Shown piece after piece: positions 44,922 to 54,000 of a stretch of DNA of 64,000 nt; the first letter of the stretch is position 1, and each line of letters starts with the position of its first letter. The notes under the pieces were generated by a model. It saw only the letters and a list, made by a program, of their open reading frames with translations, had not been told where the DNA came from and ran no database searches. The position numbers and the translations under genes are program-made. Source of the DNA: Methylobacter sp. (GTDB lineage Bacteria > Pseudomonadota > Gammaproteobacteria > Methylococcales > Methylomonadaceae); the NCBI RefSeq assembly GCF_023227905.1, contig NZ_JALOCF010000016.1, forward strand, positions 1 through 64,000, written 5' to 3'.

Positions 44922-44993
44922 TAAATATGAGTTTTGGCGTGGTTAATGCCGGGGCTTAAGCATACGGACTCGGCAGTTAACAGGAGCAGGATA

Positions 44994-46148
44994 ATGAAAA
45001 CAAATTGTTTGAAGAAACAGCGTGGCACTGTTGTTGTCGTAGTAACCATTGCCTTGCCGATATTGTTGCTTATTATGGGCTTGGCCTTGGATTTCGGGCA
45101 TGTGTTTGTCAATAAAACGCGTTTGCAAAATGCGCTTGATGCCACTGCATTAAGCGCGGCGACAGTCATTAACAAGAATGTCAAAAATGGCACAGGACCG
45201 GCGACGACAGCAGGGAAAGAGACGTTTACCCAATTTATAGCCGCTTCAGGTAATGGTGAATTGAATGGCCTGAAGCCGGGTGACCTGGTGTTTGATTATT
45301 CGAGAACATTAAATCCCTGGGGAACCTTTGATGCCGCAACAGATTCCTTTGCGTATGTCAGAGTCACATCCAATGGCATGTTGAATGTGACGCCTATGCT
45401 GATACAGGTTACGAACCAATTCACCGATGACTTAGCGGTCCCGGCTGTTTCGACAGCAGGTCCGGTAGGGAACAACTGCGAATTGGTGCCTTTGGTAATC
45501 TGCCCAAAGGCGGGGGCGCCAACCGGATGTGATGAGAGCGGTTGTAATGGCATTCCTTTTCATACAAAAGTTTGCTTGAAGGGAGGAACGGAAGCAGCAA
45601 AAGATGGTTCGTGCCAAGATCCCAGTTTACCCACCGGAAACTTTGGATTGTTACGGTTTGATGGGTTTGCCGGGGGCAATGATATAAAAAATCTTTTAGC
45701 GGGAACTGTTAACACTTGTTCAAACAATCCTACCTGGGAGAATGGAAATAAAGTAGGTCCCGTCAGTCAAGGAATAGAAACCAGATTTGAAAATGATCTG
45801 GTGCAAACAGAGTATAAAGGCGATATGCCATACGGTGGCTACCAGCCTCAGTATGCCTCGGAGACGAATGCGCAACTTGTGAAAATTCCAGTACCGGATG
45901 GCATCGCCAATAATAGAATTGTGGCAGTTCCGGTTGTTGATGATTGCACTACGACCCCCATAAATATTGTCGCCGCCAGCTGCTTTCTTATGACGGAAAA
46001 ACCTACACACACAGGAACTGCAAATGAAATCGTAGGCGAGCTGACTGGTGCCTGTCCCGGGCCTGGAACTTTTGACCCAACTAATCCTGTGTTATTCGGC
46101 CCTTACAAAATTGTTTTATTTAAAAGCAACGGGAGCAGCGACTCATGA
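44994..46148 (+). CDS. tadG: TadG-like pilus assembly protein
   Basis: 384 residues from ATG 44994. The start follows GGAGCAGG; an upstream in-frame ATG at 44934 is less likely. The N-terminal hydrophobic helix (GTVVVVVTIALPILLLIMGLALDFGHVFVNKTRLQNALDATALSAA, seen in parts) is the TadE/TadG-like anchor (putative Flp pilus-assembly TadE/G domain). The periplasmic remainder is Gly/Pro/Asn-rich with about eleven Cys, suggesting disulfides. There is no von Willebrand A domain, unlike longer TadG proteins. It overlaps tadE by four bases. Confidence 0.85.
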   Translation: MKTNCLKKQRGTVVVVVTIALPILLLIMGLALDFGHVFVNKTRLQNALDATALSAATVINKNVKNGTGPATTAGKETFTQFIAASGNGELNGLKPGDLVFDYSRTLNPWGTFDAATDSFAYVRVTSNGMLNVTPMLIQVTNQFTDDLAVPAVSTAGPVGNNCELVPLVICPKAGAPTGCDESGCNGIPFHTKVCLKGGTEAAKDGSCQDPSLPTGNFGLLRFDGFAGGNDIKNLLAGTVNTCSNNPTWENGNKVGPVSQGIETRFENDLVQTEYKGDMPYGGYQPQYASETNAQLVKIPVPDGIANNRIVAVPVVDDCTTTPINIVAASCFLMTEKPTHTGTANEIVGELTGACPGPGTFDPTNPVLFGPYKIVLFKSNGSSDS

Positions 46149-46579
46149 ACATCATTAAGCAAAAAGGTACATCAACCGTAGAGTTTGCCATGATGCTACC
46201 AATACTTTTAATGCTGATATTTATGGTATCCGAATTAGGGACTATGTTTTATCGGCTGAACGCCGTGACCAAATCAGTGCAAGATGCTGCCCGTTATCTG
46301 TCTGATGTCTCTGTCGGCCAGAAGATTACTTTGACCAATGCTCAAGTTAAAAATCTGGTTTGTTCCGGGGATGTCGGAGGGGTTGGTGCTCAGATTGTAC
46401 CGGAATGCCAGGATAAGCTGGTTTTAGACCCTGTGCCATCTTCCGCTTCCGGGCATGTTACCGTATCAGCAAGATATCCGGCCGACTGGATATTGGCTGG
46501 CGCCGTTATAGCGTTCCTCAATTTGTCCGGTGAGCCTATGGAGCTCAGAGCCAGCAGCATAGTGAGGTTCACGCAATGA
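46145..46579 (+). CDS. tadE: TadE-like pseudopilin
   Basis: 144 residues. Basic start IIKQKGTSTVEFAMMLPILLMLIFMVSELG has the TadE motif: Gly, then Thr-Val-Glu-Phe before the hydrophobic helix, a likely TadV cleavage site. The C-terminal periplasmic part has two Cys (LVCSGD, PECQDK). It overlaps tadG upstream and the next TadE-like gene downstream, each by four bases. Confidence 0.9.
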   Translation: MNIIKQKGTSTVEFAMMLPILLMLIFMVSELGTMFYRLNAVTKSVQDAARYLSDVSVGQKITLTNAQVKNLVCSGDVGGVGAQIVPECQDKLVLDPVPSSASGHVTVSARYPADWILAGAVIAFLNLSGEPMELRASSIVRFTQ

Positions 46580-47079
46580 TAAGCAGACATAAGCAAAAAG
46601 GCGCTGAAACCGTGGAATTTGCGATGATTGCGTTGCTGTTCTTCGGAGTCCTGTTTGCCATCATCGAGTTCAGTAGGGCTATGTTTGTCTGGAATGCATT
46701 GACAGAAGCAACCCGGAGGGGCGCGAGGATGGCCGTTATTTGTCCCCTTGGCAGCAGTGTTCCAAAGCAGGTTGCCATTTTTGGCGATAAAAGCGGTTTA
46801 TTGGCAACCAGCCCGATTATTGTTGGATTAACGCCCGACATGGTGGCTATAAATTATTTCTATATTGATCCGGCTGGTGTTAAGACCACGACCCTCAACC
46901 CGGCTCAGGCAAAGTTTACTGAGGTAAGTATCACAGGTTATACGCACACGCTAATGATTCCGCTATGGGGTAGTTCGGTTTCAGCTCCAGAGTTCAATAC
47001 TACTTTACCCACTGAAAGCCTGGGCGCTGTGCCTAGCTATCCGGGCGACCCAGTGAGCGCGCCTAACTGTAGCTTTTAA
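46576..47079 (+). CDS. tadF: TadE/TadF-like pseudopilin
   Basis: 167 residues. HKQKGAETVEFAMIALLFFGVLFAIIEFSRAMFVW shows the TadE-type cleavage motif (Gly, then Ala-Glu-Thr-Val-Glu-Phe) and helix. RRGARMAVICPLG follows, and the C-terminus has Cys near the end. It is a second pseudopilin after tadE, so tadF is the likely role although sequence alone does not separate E from F. A 137-base gap follows before tadZ. Confidence 0.85.
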   Translation: MISRHKQKGAETVEFAMIALLFFGVLFAIIEFSRAMFVWNALTEATRRGARMAVICPLGSSVPKQVAIFGDKSGLLATSPIIVGLTPDMVAINYFYIDPAGVKTTTLNPAQAKFTEVSITGYTHTLMIPLWGSSVSAPEFNTTLPTESLGAVPSYPGDPVSAPNCSF

Positions 47080-47216
47080 AGATTGTTTATATGTTTCATT
47101 ACTTAATTGGCTAGGGTAACCATTTAGCTTGTTGCCTCTCTTAATTTTGCAAAGTAAGGCGGTTTTAATGGTTACTCTTTTTGGCATCATTTGAATTTAT
47201 TTTAAGAAGATAAAAG

Positions 47217-48410
47217 ATGAATAAAATAACTGAAAACAAAATAAATTTAGTATTAATAGGTACGGATGAGCTTGCCATTAAGAAACAGCTCTCTATTCTT
47301 TCTTATGCTGAAAATATTAAAAACAAGGTAGTTTGTAATAAGGCAATAATTGACTCTATCAATAAATATGCTCAGGATGAAAACAATATCATTATTATTA
47401 ATTTAACCGAAAATGGCTTGAAAGAGTTGCAGGTTCTAAATAATGTTGCTGGCAAAAAAGCCTCCATTATCATTATCGGCGACCAGAAAAATATTGAATT
47501 GTTAAGTCTGGCAATCCGCGCAGGAGTTAAGGATTTTATTGATTATAAAAATTATGAAGAAAAGTTAAATGGGGTATTTGTTAATATTAAAAAAAATATC
47601 ACGAATATACATAACAATAACACTAAGCGTTTAAATGCAGTTATCAATGCTAAAGGAGGCAGCGGAGCCAGTTTTATAGCCAGTAATGTGGCTTATGTTT
47701 TGTCAAAAGAAACTGACGAAAAAGTGGCATTGGTCGATCTTGATCTCCAATTCGGAGCGGTTGGGCTCAATTTCGATAGAGTACCTAAATATACGATTAT
47801 GGATGCATTAAATGCTACAGAAGATTTGGATTCGGTTTCCTTGGAAGCCTATATGTCGAAATATAATGATAATCTGAGTTTGCTACTGCCATCACCATCG
47901 GATATTTTACTGCCCGGGGAGATTAATGTTTCCAGCTTAAAAGGGGTTTTGGAACTGTTGCAAATTAATTACAGTCAGATAGTTATTGATTTGCCAAGAT
48001 TAATCGATCCTGTATCGAGCATGATTATGGAACAAGCGGATCAGATTACTTTGGTTATTCAGCAGAGTTTGGCCCAATTCAGGGATGGCCGGAGATTGGT
48101 GCAGATATTAAATAAAGACCTGGATATTCCTTTGGATAGAATATCAATTGTGGCTAATCGCTATGATCCCAAAAACAGTTTGCGGATAGATGATTTAAAA
48201 AATTTAGTTAATCATGACAAAGTTTATATTATTGCCAATGATTTTGAACGCGTTGCAAATGCATCGAATCTGGGAGTTCCATTATATGAATCATCAACTA
48301 ATTCAAAAATTGCTCATGATTTAAAAGAACTTGCCAAAATTCTGGGGAAAGTTGAATTTGAAGGGGAAAGAAAACATTTGCTCAGCCGCTTTAGAACTTT
48401 TTTATCATAA
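47217..48410 (+). CDS. tadZ: TadZ/CpaE-like ParA-superfamily pilus localisation protein
   Basis: 397 residues: an atypical receiver-like N-terminal domain (about 8-125; the usual phospho-Asp pocket is not evident), then a MinD/ParA-like ATPase (about 140-380). Walker A is NAKGGSGASF at about 145-152: the signature Lys of KGG is kept, but the P-loop Lys is replaced by Ala. VALVDLDLQFGAVGLN (Walker A') and IVIDLPRLIDP (Walker B region) are present. TadZ marks the pilus pole in other bacteria. The gene is AT-rich and at the far end of the locus rather than before tadA. Confidence 0.9.
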   Translation: MNKITENKINLVLIGTDELAIKKQLSILSYAENIKNKVVCNKAIIDSINKYAQDENNIIIINLTENGLKELQVLNNVAGKKASIIIIGDQKNIELLSLAIRAGVKDFIDYKNYEEKLNGVFVNIKKNITNIHNNNTKRLNAVINAKGGSGASFIASNVAYVLSKETDEKVALVDLDLQFGAVGLNFDRVPKYTIMDALNATEDLDSVSLEAYMSKYNDNLSLLLPSPSDILLPGEINVSSLKGVLELLQINYSQIVIDLPRLIDPVSSMIMEQADQITLVIQQSLAQFRDGRRLVQILNKDLDIPLDRISIVANRYDPKNSLRIDDLKNLVNHDKVYIIANDFERVANASNLGVPLYESSTNSKIAHDLKELAKILGKVEFEGERKHLLSRFRTFLS

Positions 48411-48616
48411 ATCTGCATTGGTTGGGTCGCGCGGCCCGGTTGCTCCGGTCACAGTTCTAGATGTCACCACGCTTACATTGCTTTGTGTTAATGCAGTCGT
48501 AAGGTGTCTGCTGTAGGTCATTTTGGCAGTCCAATCGGCGTGCTAAGTAGGACGCTAAAATTGAGCCTTTTATTGGGATCATCTTAATTCAAAGTATTTA
48601 TCAGGAGTACATCAAT

Positions 48617-49237
48617 ATGAATACATTAGCAACAATGCTACAGTCGAGAGGCGCTAATCTGTGCAGTGGAGTTTTTCTTGCTGTCGTCTGGGGATTCTTC
48701 GCTTATGCGCATATGCTGAGTTTTTTAAAAACGCATGAATGGTCGTTGTTGTTATTTTGTTTTTCTGAAACGCTGTGTGTGGCCTTCTACATTTTTCGGA
48801 CCAAGCCCCAGACCATTTCAGTCAATCTTTTTGACTGGATAGTCGCAATTGGCGGAACTTTTTCGCCACTGTTCTTTCGGCCTGCATCGGAGGGGATACT
48901 TCCTTTAGCAAATATCATGATTATTGCCGGGGCGTTTTTTCAGATATTGAGCATAATTTCCCTTAATCGAAGTTTTGCACTTGTTGCTGCAAAGCGGGAA
49001 ATCAAGACGGGCTGGATGTATCGTATAGTTCGTCATCCGCTCTACGCCAGCTATTGTTTGGTATTTTTAGGCTATGTGCTGACAAACACAACACTTCCGA
49101 ATGTTCTTGTTTATATGATAGCGATGGTTTTTTTATGCATAAGAATATTTCGGGAAGAGAAGCATATAGCTCTTGATCCCCTTTATCGGGAATATATGCT
49201 TAAAGTGCATTACCGGCTTATCCCGTTCATATTTTAG
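48617..49237 (+). CDS. Isoprenylcysteine carboxyl methyltransferase-like membrane protein
   Basis: 206 residues with about five membrane helices. The C-terminal part has the ICMT/PEMT signature: RIVRHPLYASYCLVFLGY, and REEKHIALDPLYREYMLKVHYRLIP, which bind S-adenosylmethionine and substrate in this superfamily. Bacterial members methylate unknown lipids or small substrates. It lies 206 bases after tadZ on the same strand; a link to the pilus locus is not shown. Confidence 0.85.
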   Translation: MNTLATMLQSRGANLCSGVFLAVVWGFFAYAHMLSFLKTHEWSLLLFCFSETLCVAFYIFRTKPQTISVNLFDWIVAIGGTFSPLFFRPASEGILPLANIMIIAGAFFQILSIISLNRSFALVAAKREIKTGWMYRIVRHPLYASYCLVFLGYVLTNTTLPNVLVYMIAMVFLCIRIFREEKHIALDPLYREYMLKVHYRLIPFIF

Positions 49238-49390
49238 GAACGGCCTGATCCCGGATTGATTTCACGGCGATCCACTCCTTGCTATATAAGCTTGGTCGCA
49301 CAAAACCAAAACGCCAAAATAGATTAAGTTCATTTCCTCGACAAGAGCCGGAGCGTTTTTTACTAAATTATGAGTAAAATTACGTATCTG

Positions 49391-49420
49391 GCTGAGTTTT
49401 AGTTATTTGCTTGTTATAAT
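49391..49420 (+). promoter_or_regulatory. Probable dapA promoter
   Basis: A perfect -10 box TATAAT at 49415-49420 is preceded by TG at the extended -10 position (TGTTATAAT). The -35 region (about 49392, CTGAGT) is weak, as is common with an extended -10. It is 43 bases before the dapA start. Confidence 0.55.
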
Positions 49421-49463
49421 GATTCCATTTTTGTAACAGCATTAATTCTGATCGAGAGACTTC

Positions 49464-50339
49464 ATGATTCAAGGTAGTATCGTAGCTTTAGTAACACCGA
49501 TGGATGAAAGCGGTGCAGTGGATAAGGAAAGCTTGAAAAGGCTGGTGGAATTTCACATAGCAGAGGGTACAGATGCCCTTGTCGCCGTCGGCACCACAGG
49601 CGAATCGGCGACACTGGATGAGCATGAGCATTGCGATGTTATTAAGTCTGTTGTCGAATATGTCGGCGGCAGAATACCGGTAATTGCTGGAACCGGTGCA
49701 AATTCGACTACAGAAGCGATTAACTTGACTCGTTTGGCTAAAGAAGCCGGAGCCGACGCCTGCCTGATCGTGACTCCTTATTACAATAAGCCTACTCAGG
49801 AAGGCTTATACCTGCATTACAAGGCTATTAGCGAAGCCGTCGATATTCCCCAGATCTTATACAATGTGCCGGGACGCACTGCTTGCGATATGCTGCCTGA
49901 AACTGTTGGTCGCTTGTCCCATCTCAAGAATATCGTCGGCGTTAAAGAAGCGACCGGCGACTTGTCCAGAGTTAAAACAATTCGTGATTTGACTGGTGAT
50001 GATTTTGCAATCTATACCGGCGACGACGCGACCAGTCGCGAGTTCTGTCTGCTGGGCGGCAACGGCAGCATTACTGTAACGGGCAATGTCGCGCCAAAAC
50101 TGGTGCATGAAATGATCATGCTGGCGATAACAGGCCATGATGAAACTTCTTTAGAGATTGATAAAAAATTAGCCGCGCTACACAAGAACCTGTTTATTCA
50201 GTCAAATCCGATTCCTGTAAAATGGGCGGTTGCCGAAATGGGTTTGATGGGTAAGGGCATACGTTTACCTTTGACCTGGCTAACCGAAGATTGCTTTGAT
50301 GCGGTTCGTGACGCAATGCGTCAGGCTGAAGTTATTTAA
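49464..50339 (+). CDS. dapA: 4-hydroxy-tetrahydrodipicolinate synthase
   Basis: First committed step of diaminopimelate/lysine synthesis: condenses pyruvate and aspartate semialdehyde. 291-residue TIM barrel with Thr44/Thr45 (VGTTGES), Tyr133 and Arg138 (LYNVPGRT), the Schiff-base Lys161 (GVKEATGD) and GNGSITVTGNVAP. Length and residue numbering agree with E. coli DapA. bamC follows nine bases after its stop, a common gammaproteobacterial pair. Confidence 0.97.
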   Translation: MIQGSIVALVTPMDESGAVDKESLKRLVEFHIAEGTDALVAVGTTGESATLDEHEHCDVIKSVVEYVGGRIPVIAGTGANSTTEAINLTRLAKEAGADACLIVTPYYNKPTQEGLYLHYKAISEAVDIPQILYNVPGRTACDMLPETVGRLSHLKNIVGVKEATGDLSRVKTIRDLTGDDFAIYTGDDATSREFCLLGGNGSITVTGNVAPKLVHEMIMLAITGHDETSLEIDKKLAALHKNLFIQSNPIPVKWAVAEMGLMGKGIRLPLTWLTEDCFDAVRDAMRQAEVI

Positions 50340-50348
50340 CACATATTT

Positions 50349-50993
50349 ATGAAAACTAAAGCCAGGGCGCTTATTATTATTGTTGTTTTGGCCAATTTAT
50401 CGGCCTGCACTTACATAAAGAATCTATTTCCGGATAAAGAAAAAGATTATCAGTTTACGACTGAAATTCCACCCTTGACGATTCCGCCTGATCTCGGAGG
50501 CGGTTCAATCACAAATGCTCCCGCCGCTCCTGTTGCTGAAGCGGCGGATGCTGCCCCCACCGATCCGTCGCCTGAGCCCGCTCCGACTGTAGAGCGGAAA
50601 TTAATTCCGGTTGAACTGGTTAACGCTGATCAGGGAACAAAGCGATTACGTATTGGCGCCCCTCCCGTAACTGCATGGCGCATGGTTGGCAAAGCATTAA
50701 GCAGAAACTTTATTGAAGTGACTAATCGCAATCAGGAAGAAGGGCTGTTTCACGTCCTCTATGACCCGAACAGCAAGGAAGTGGAAGACGGGTCTGTTTG
50801 GGACGAGGTTGTTTTTTTCGTCAAAGGATTTGAAACTAATGAACAAGAGTATGTTCTCAAATTGGTAGAAAACGACATCCAGCAGACCGATGTTGTTATC
50901 ATGGACAACGAACAAAAACCGGTAGCTGACGAGGGCAGCTTAAGTTTGTTGACGCTTTTGCACAACACTATTAAGGCTGATTTGGCTAAGTAA
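50349..50993 (+). CDS. bamC: Outer membrane assembly lipoprotein BamC
   Basis: Lipoprotein of the beta-barrel assembly machine. 214 residues: signal peptide with lipobox LSAC (Cys about 20), the conserved unstructured N-terminal stretch (YIKNLFPDKEKDYQFTTEIPPLTIPPDL), a Pro/Ala-rich linker and one helix-grip domain (RLRIGAPPVTAWRMVGKALSRNFIEV). E. coli BamC has two such domains and is 344 residues, so the protein here appears to keep only the first. It is directly after dapA. Confidence 0.9.
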   Translation: MKTKARALIIIVVLANLSACTYIKNLFPDKEKDYQFTTEIPPLTIPPDLGGGSITNAPAAPVAEAADAAPTDPSPEPAPTVERKLIPVELVNADQGTKRLRIGAPPVTAWRMVGKALSRNFIEVTNRNQEEGLFHVLYDPNSKEVEDGSVWDEVVFFVKGFETNEQEYVLKLVENDIQQTDVVIMDNEQKPVADEGSLSLLTLLHNTIKADLAK

Positions 50994-51000
50994 TACATGA

Positions 51001-51052
51001 GGAGCGAACTGCATGTTAAAAGGCTGAAAAGCCTGTACGTGCATTTCGCTCC
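51001..51052 (+). promoter_or_regulatory. Long imperfect hairpin in the bamC-purL gap
   Basis: GGAGCGAA (51001-51008) pairs with TTCGCTCC (51045-51052); inside, TGCA pairs with TGCA, and AGGCT with AGCCT around GAAA. The structure covers most of the 91-base gap and ends 32 bases before purL. No T run follows, so it is more likely a leader element or mRNA boundary than a plain terminator. Confidence 0.5.
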
Positions 51053-51084
51053 TTGCACACTGTACCTTTTATATCTTTTTTCAC

Positions 51085-54000
51085 ATGTTAAAAATCTCTG
51101 GAACTTCCGCGCTTTCTGTCTTTCGCATTAACAAACTGCTGGCTGAACTTCAAGCCATAGAACCCGCTATCAAGGCTGTCTCGACACGGTTTATTCACTT
51201 TGTGGATATTGACACTAACCTGGATGATAACCAAGCCGGGATTTTAAAGCAGTTACTGGCTTACGGTTCCGCTCTAGCGGATGCCGATATTCAAGGGCCA
51301 CGTCTGCTGGTTGTGCCGCGCTCAGGCACGATTTCGCCTTGGTCCAGCAAGGCCACCGAAATTGCCCAACGTTGTGGGTTGTTAGAAGTTAAGCGTATCG
51401 AACGAGGTATTGAGTACACGCTGGATGTCAATCAGCCGTTACCGGCTTCCGTAAAAGCGTTATTGCATGACCGGATGACTCAAACCGTTGTGGACGGCGA
51501 TAGCGAGCCGGATCTGTTCGCTCATCATCAGCCTAAGCCGTTGCAGAGTGTCGCCATAATAGAACAGGGTCGTGACGCCTTGGTTGGCGCCAATACCGAC
51601 CTGGGTTTGGCTTTGTCCGATGATGAAATCGATTATCTGACCGAGAGCTTTCAAACCTTGGGCAGAAACCCGACCGATGTTGAATTAATGATGTTTGCCC
51701 AGGCCAATTCCGAGCATTGTCGGCACAAGATTTTTAATGCCGACTGGACGATAGACGGGGTAGAGCAGGCGCAAACCTTGTTCAAGATGATCCGTAATAC
51801 CGCAGCAAAAAGCCCGGAGGGCATTTTGACGGCTTACAGCGATAATGCCTCGGTCATGGCCGGTTCAACCGAGCAGGTTTTTATACGCAATGCGCAGACC
51901 GGCGAATACGGCTATGTCAAAGAAGACGCGCATTTGCTGATGAAAGTCGAAACCCATAATCATCCTACCGCTATTTCACCTTATCCGGGTGCGGCTACCG
52001 GTTCCGGCGGCGAAATCCGCGATGAAGGCGCGACCGGCCGCGGCTCTTCGCCCAAAGCCGGTTTAACCGGATTTTCTGTGTCCCATTTAAAAATTCCTGG
52101 TTTCCCCCAGCCTTGGGAAGCGGATAACGGCAAGCCCGAACGTATCGCTTCGGCATTGACCATCATGCTGGAAGGCCCACTCGGCGGCGCGGCTTTTAAT
52201 AACGAATTCGGCAGACCCAACCTGACCGGTTATTTCCGCAGCTTTGAGCAAGCGGTTCCGGGCAAGGACAATGAGTTTAGGGGCTATCACAAACCGATCA
52301 TGATCGCAGGCGGCTTGGGTAACATCCGGCCTATGCTGGTGAAGAAAAACGCGATACCGGCCGGCTCGTTGATCATCATCCTGGGTGGTCCTGCGATGTT
52401 GATTGGCCTTGGCGGCGGCGCGGCTTCATCGCAAGCGTCCGGCGCGGGTTCGGAAGATTTGGATTTCGCCTCGGTGCAACGGGAAAACCCCGAAATGGAA
52501 CGCCGTTGCCAGGAAGTGATCAATCATTGTAATTCGATGGGTAGCGATACGCCGATTGTGTCCATTCATGACATTGGCGCGGGCGGTTTATCCAACGCGG
52601 TGCCGGAAATTATCCATGACTGCGAGCGCGGCGGCCGTTTCGAATTGCGTAATGTGCAGAATGCCGATATAGGCATGTCGCCGATGCAGATTTGGTGCAA
52701 TGAAGCGCAGGAACGTTATGTGGTTGCGATTAAACCCGAATCGCTGGAGTTATTTACCGCCTTTTGCGAACGCGAGCATTGCTTGTTTGCGGTCATCGGC
52801 GAGGCGACTGAAGAAGAGCATTTATTGCTGAACGACGAGTTGCTCGGCGACAAGCCGGTCGATATTCCGATGTCAGTGTTGTTCGGTAAATCGCCCAAGC
52901 TGCACCGTAATGTCGAGCATGTTCCAGCCAATACTCAAGCGCTGGATGTTAGCGGCATCACGCTGAATGAAGCGATTAAGCGCGTTCTGGCATTCCCGGC
53001 TGTCGCCGATAAAAGCTTTTTGATCCATATCGGCGACCGCTCGGTCACCGGTTTGGTTGCCCGCGATCAAATGGTCGGACCTTGGCAAGTGCCGGTGGCC
53101 GATGTTGCGGTTACCGCAGTCGGCTTTCATTCCGTGACCGGCGAAGCGATGGCAATGGGTGAGCGTTCGCCGATTGCGGTTATCGACGCACCGGCATCAG
53201 GCCGTATGGCGATAGGCGAGGCCATCACCAATATTGCCGCTGCCAGCATTGATTCATTGAAAAAAATCAAACTATCCGCCAACTGGATGGCCGCAGCCGG
53301 CTATCAGGGCGAAGATGCGGCATTATTCGATACCGTCAAAGCGGTAGGTATGGAATTGTGTCCTGCGCTGGGTATCGCGATACCGGTGGGCAAGGATTCC
53401 TTGTCGATGAAAACGGTCTGGAAGGATGAAACCGCCGATTCAGAAAAAACCATGACCGCACCATTGTCGCTGGTGATTACCGCGTTTGCGCCGGTTGCCG
53501 ATATTGGCCTTACCTTGACTCCGCAATTGCGTTGCGTACCCGATGAAGACAGTGCTTTGATACTGATTGACCTGGGGGCCGGAAAAAATCGTCTGGGCGG
53601 CTCAGTGCTAGCGCAAGTTTACAACCAGATCGGCAATGAATGTCCCGATCTGGACGATGCAAGCCTGTTGAAAGCTTTCTTCGATACAATACAAACACTC
53701 AACGTACAGAATAAACTGCTCAGCTATCATGACCGTTCCGATGGCGGCTTGCTGGCTACGGTTGCGGAAATGATGTTCGCTGGCAGGTTGGGCGTGACCC
53801 TGGCGCTCGATAGTCTGGGCGAAGATGTGCTGGCTTCATTGTTTAATGAAGAATTGGGTGCCGTTTTACAAGTACGGCAGAGCGATTGCAAGGATGTCGA
53901 GGAGCTATTGAAGCACTCGGGACTGATCGATTGCACGTATGTGATCGGCAAAGTCAATACCGGCGAGCAGCAACTGAATATTCGCCATAGGGGCGAAATG

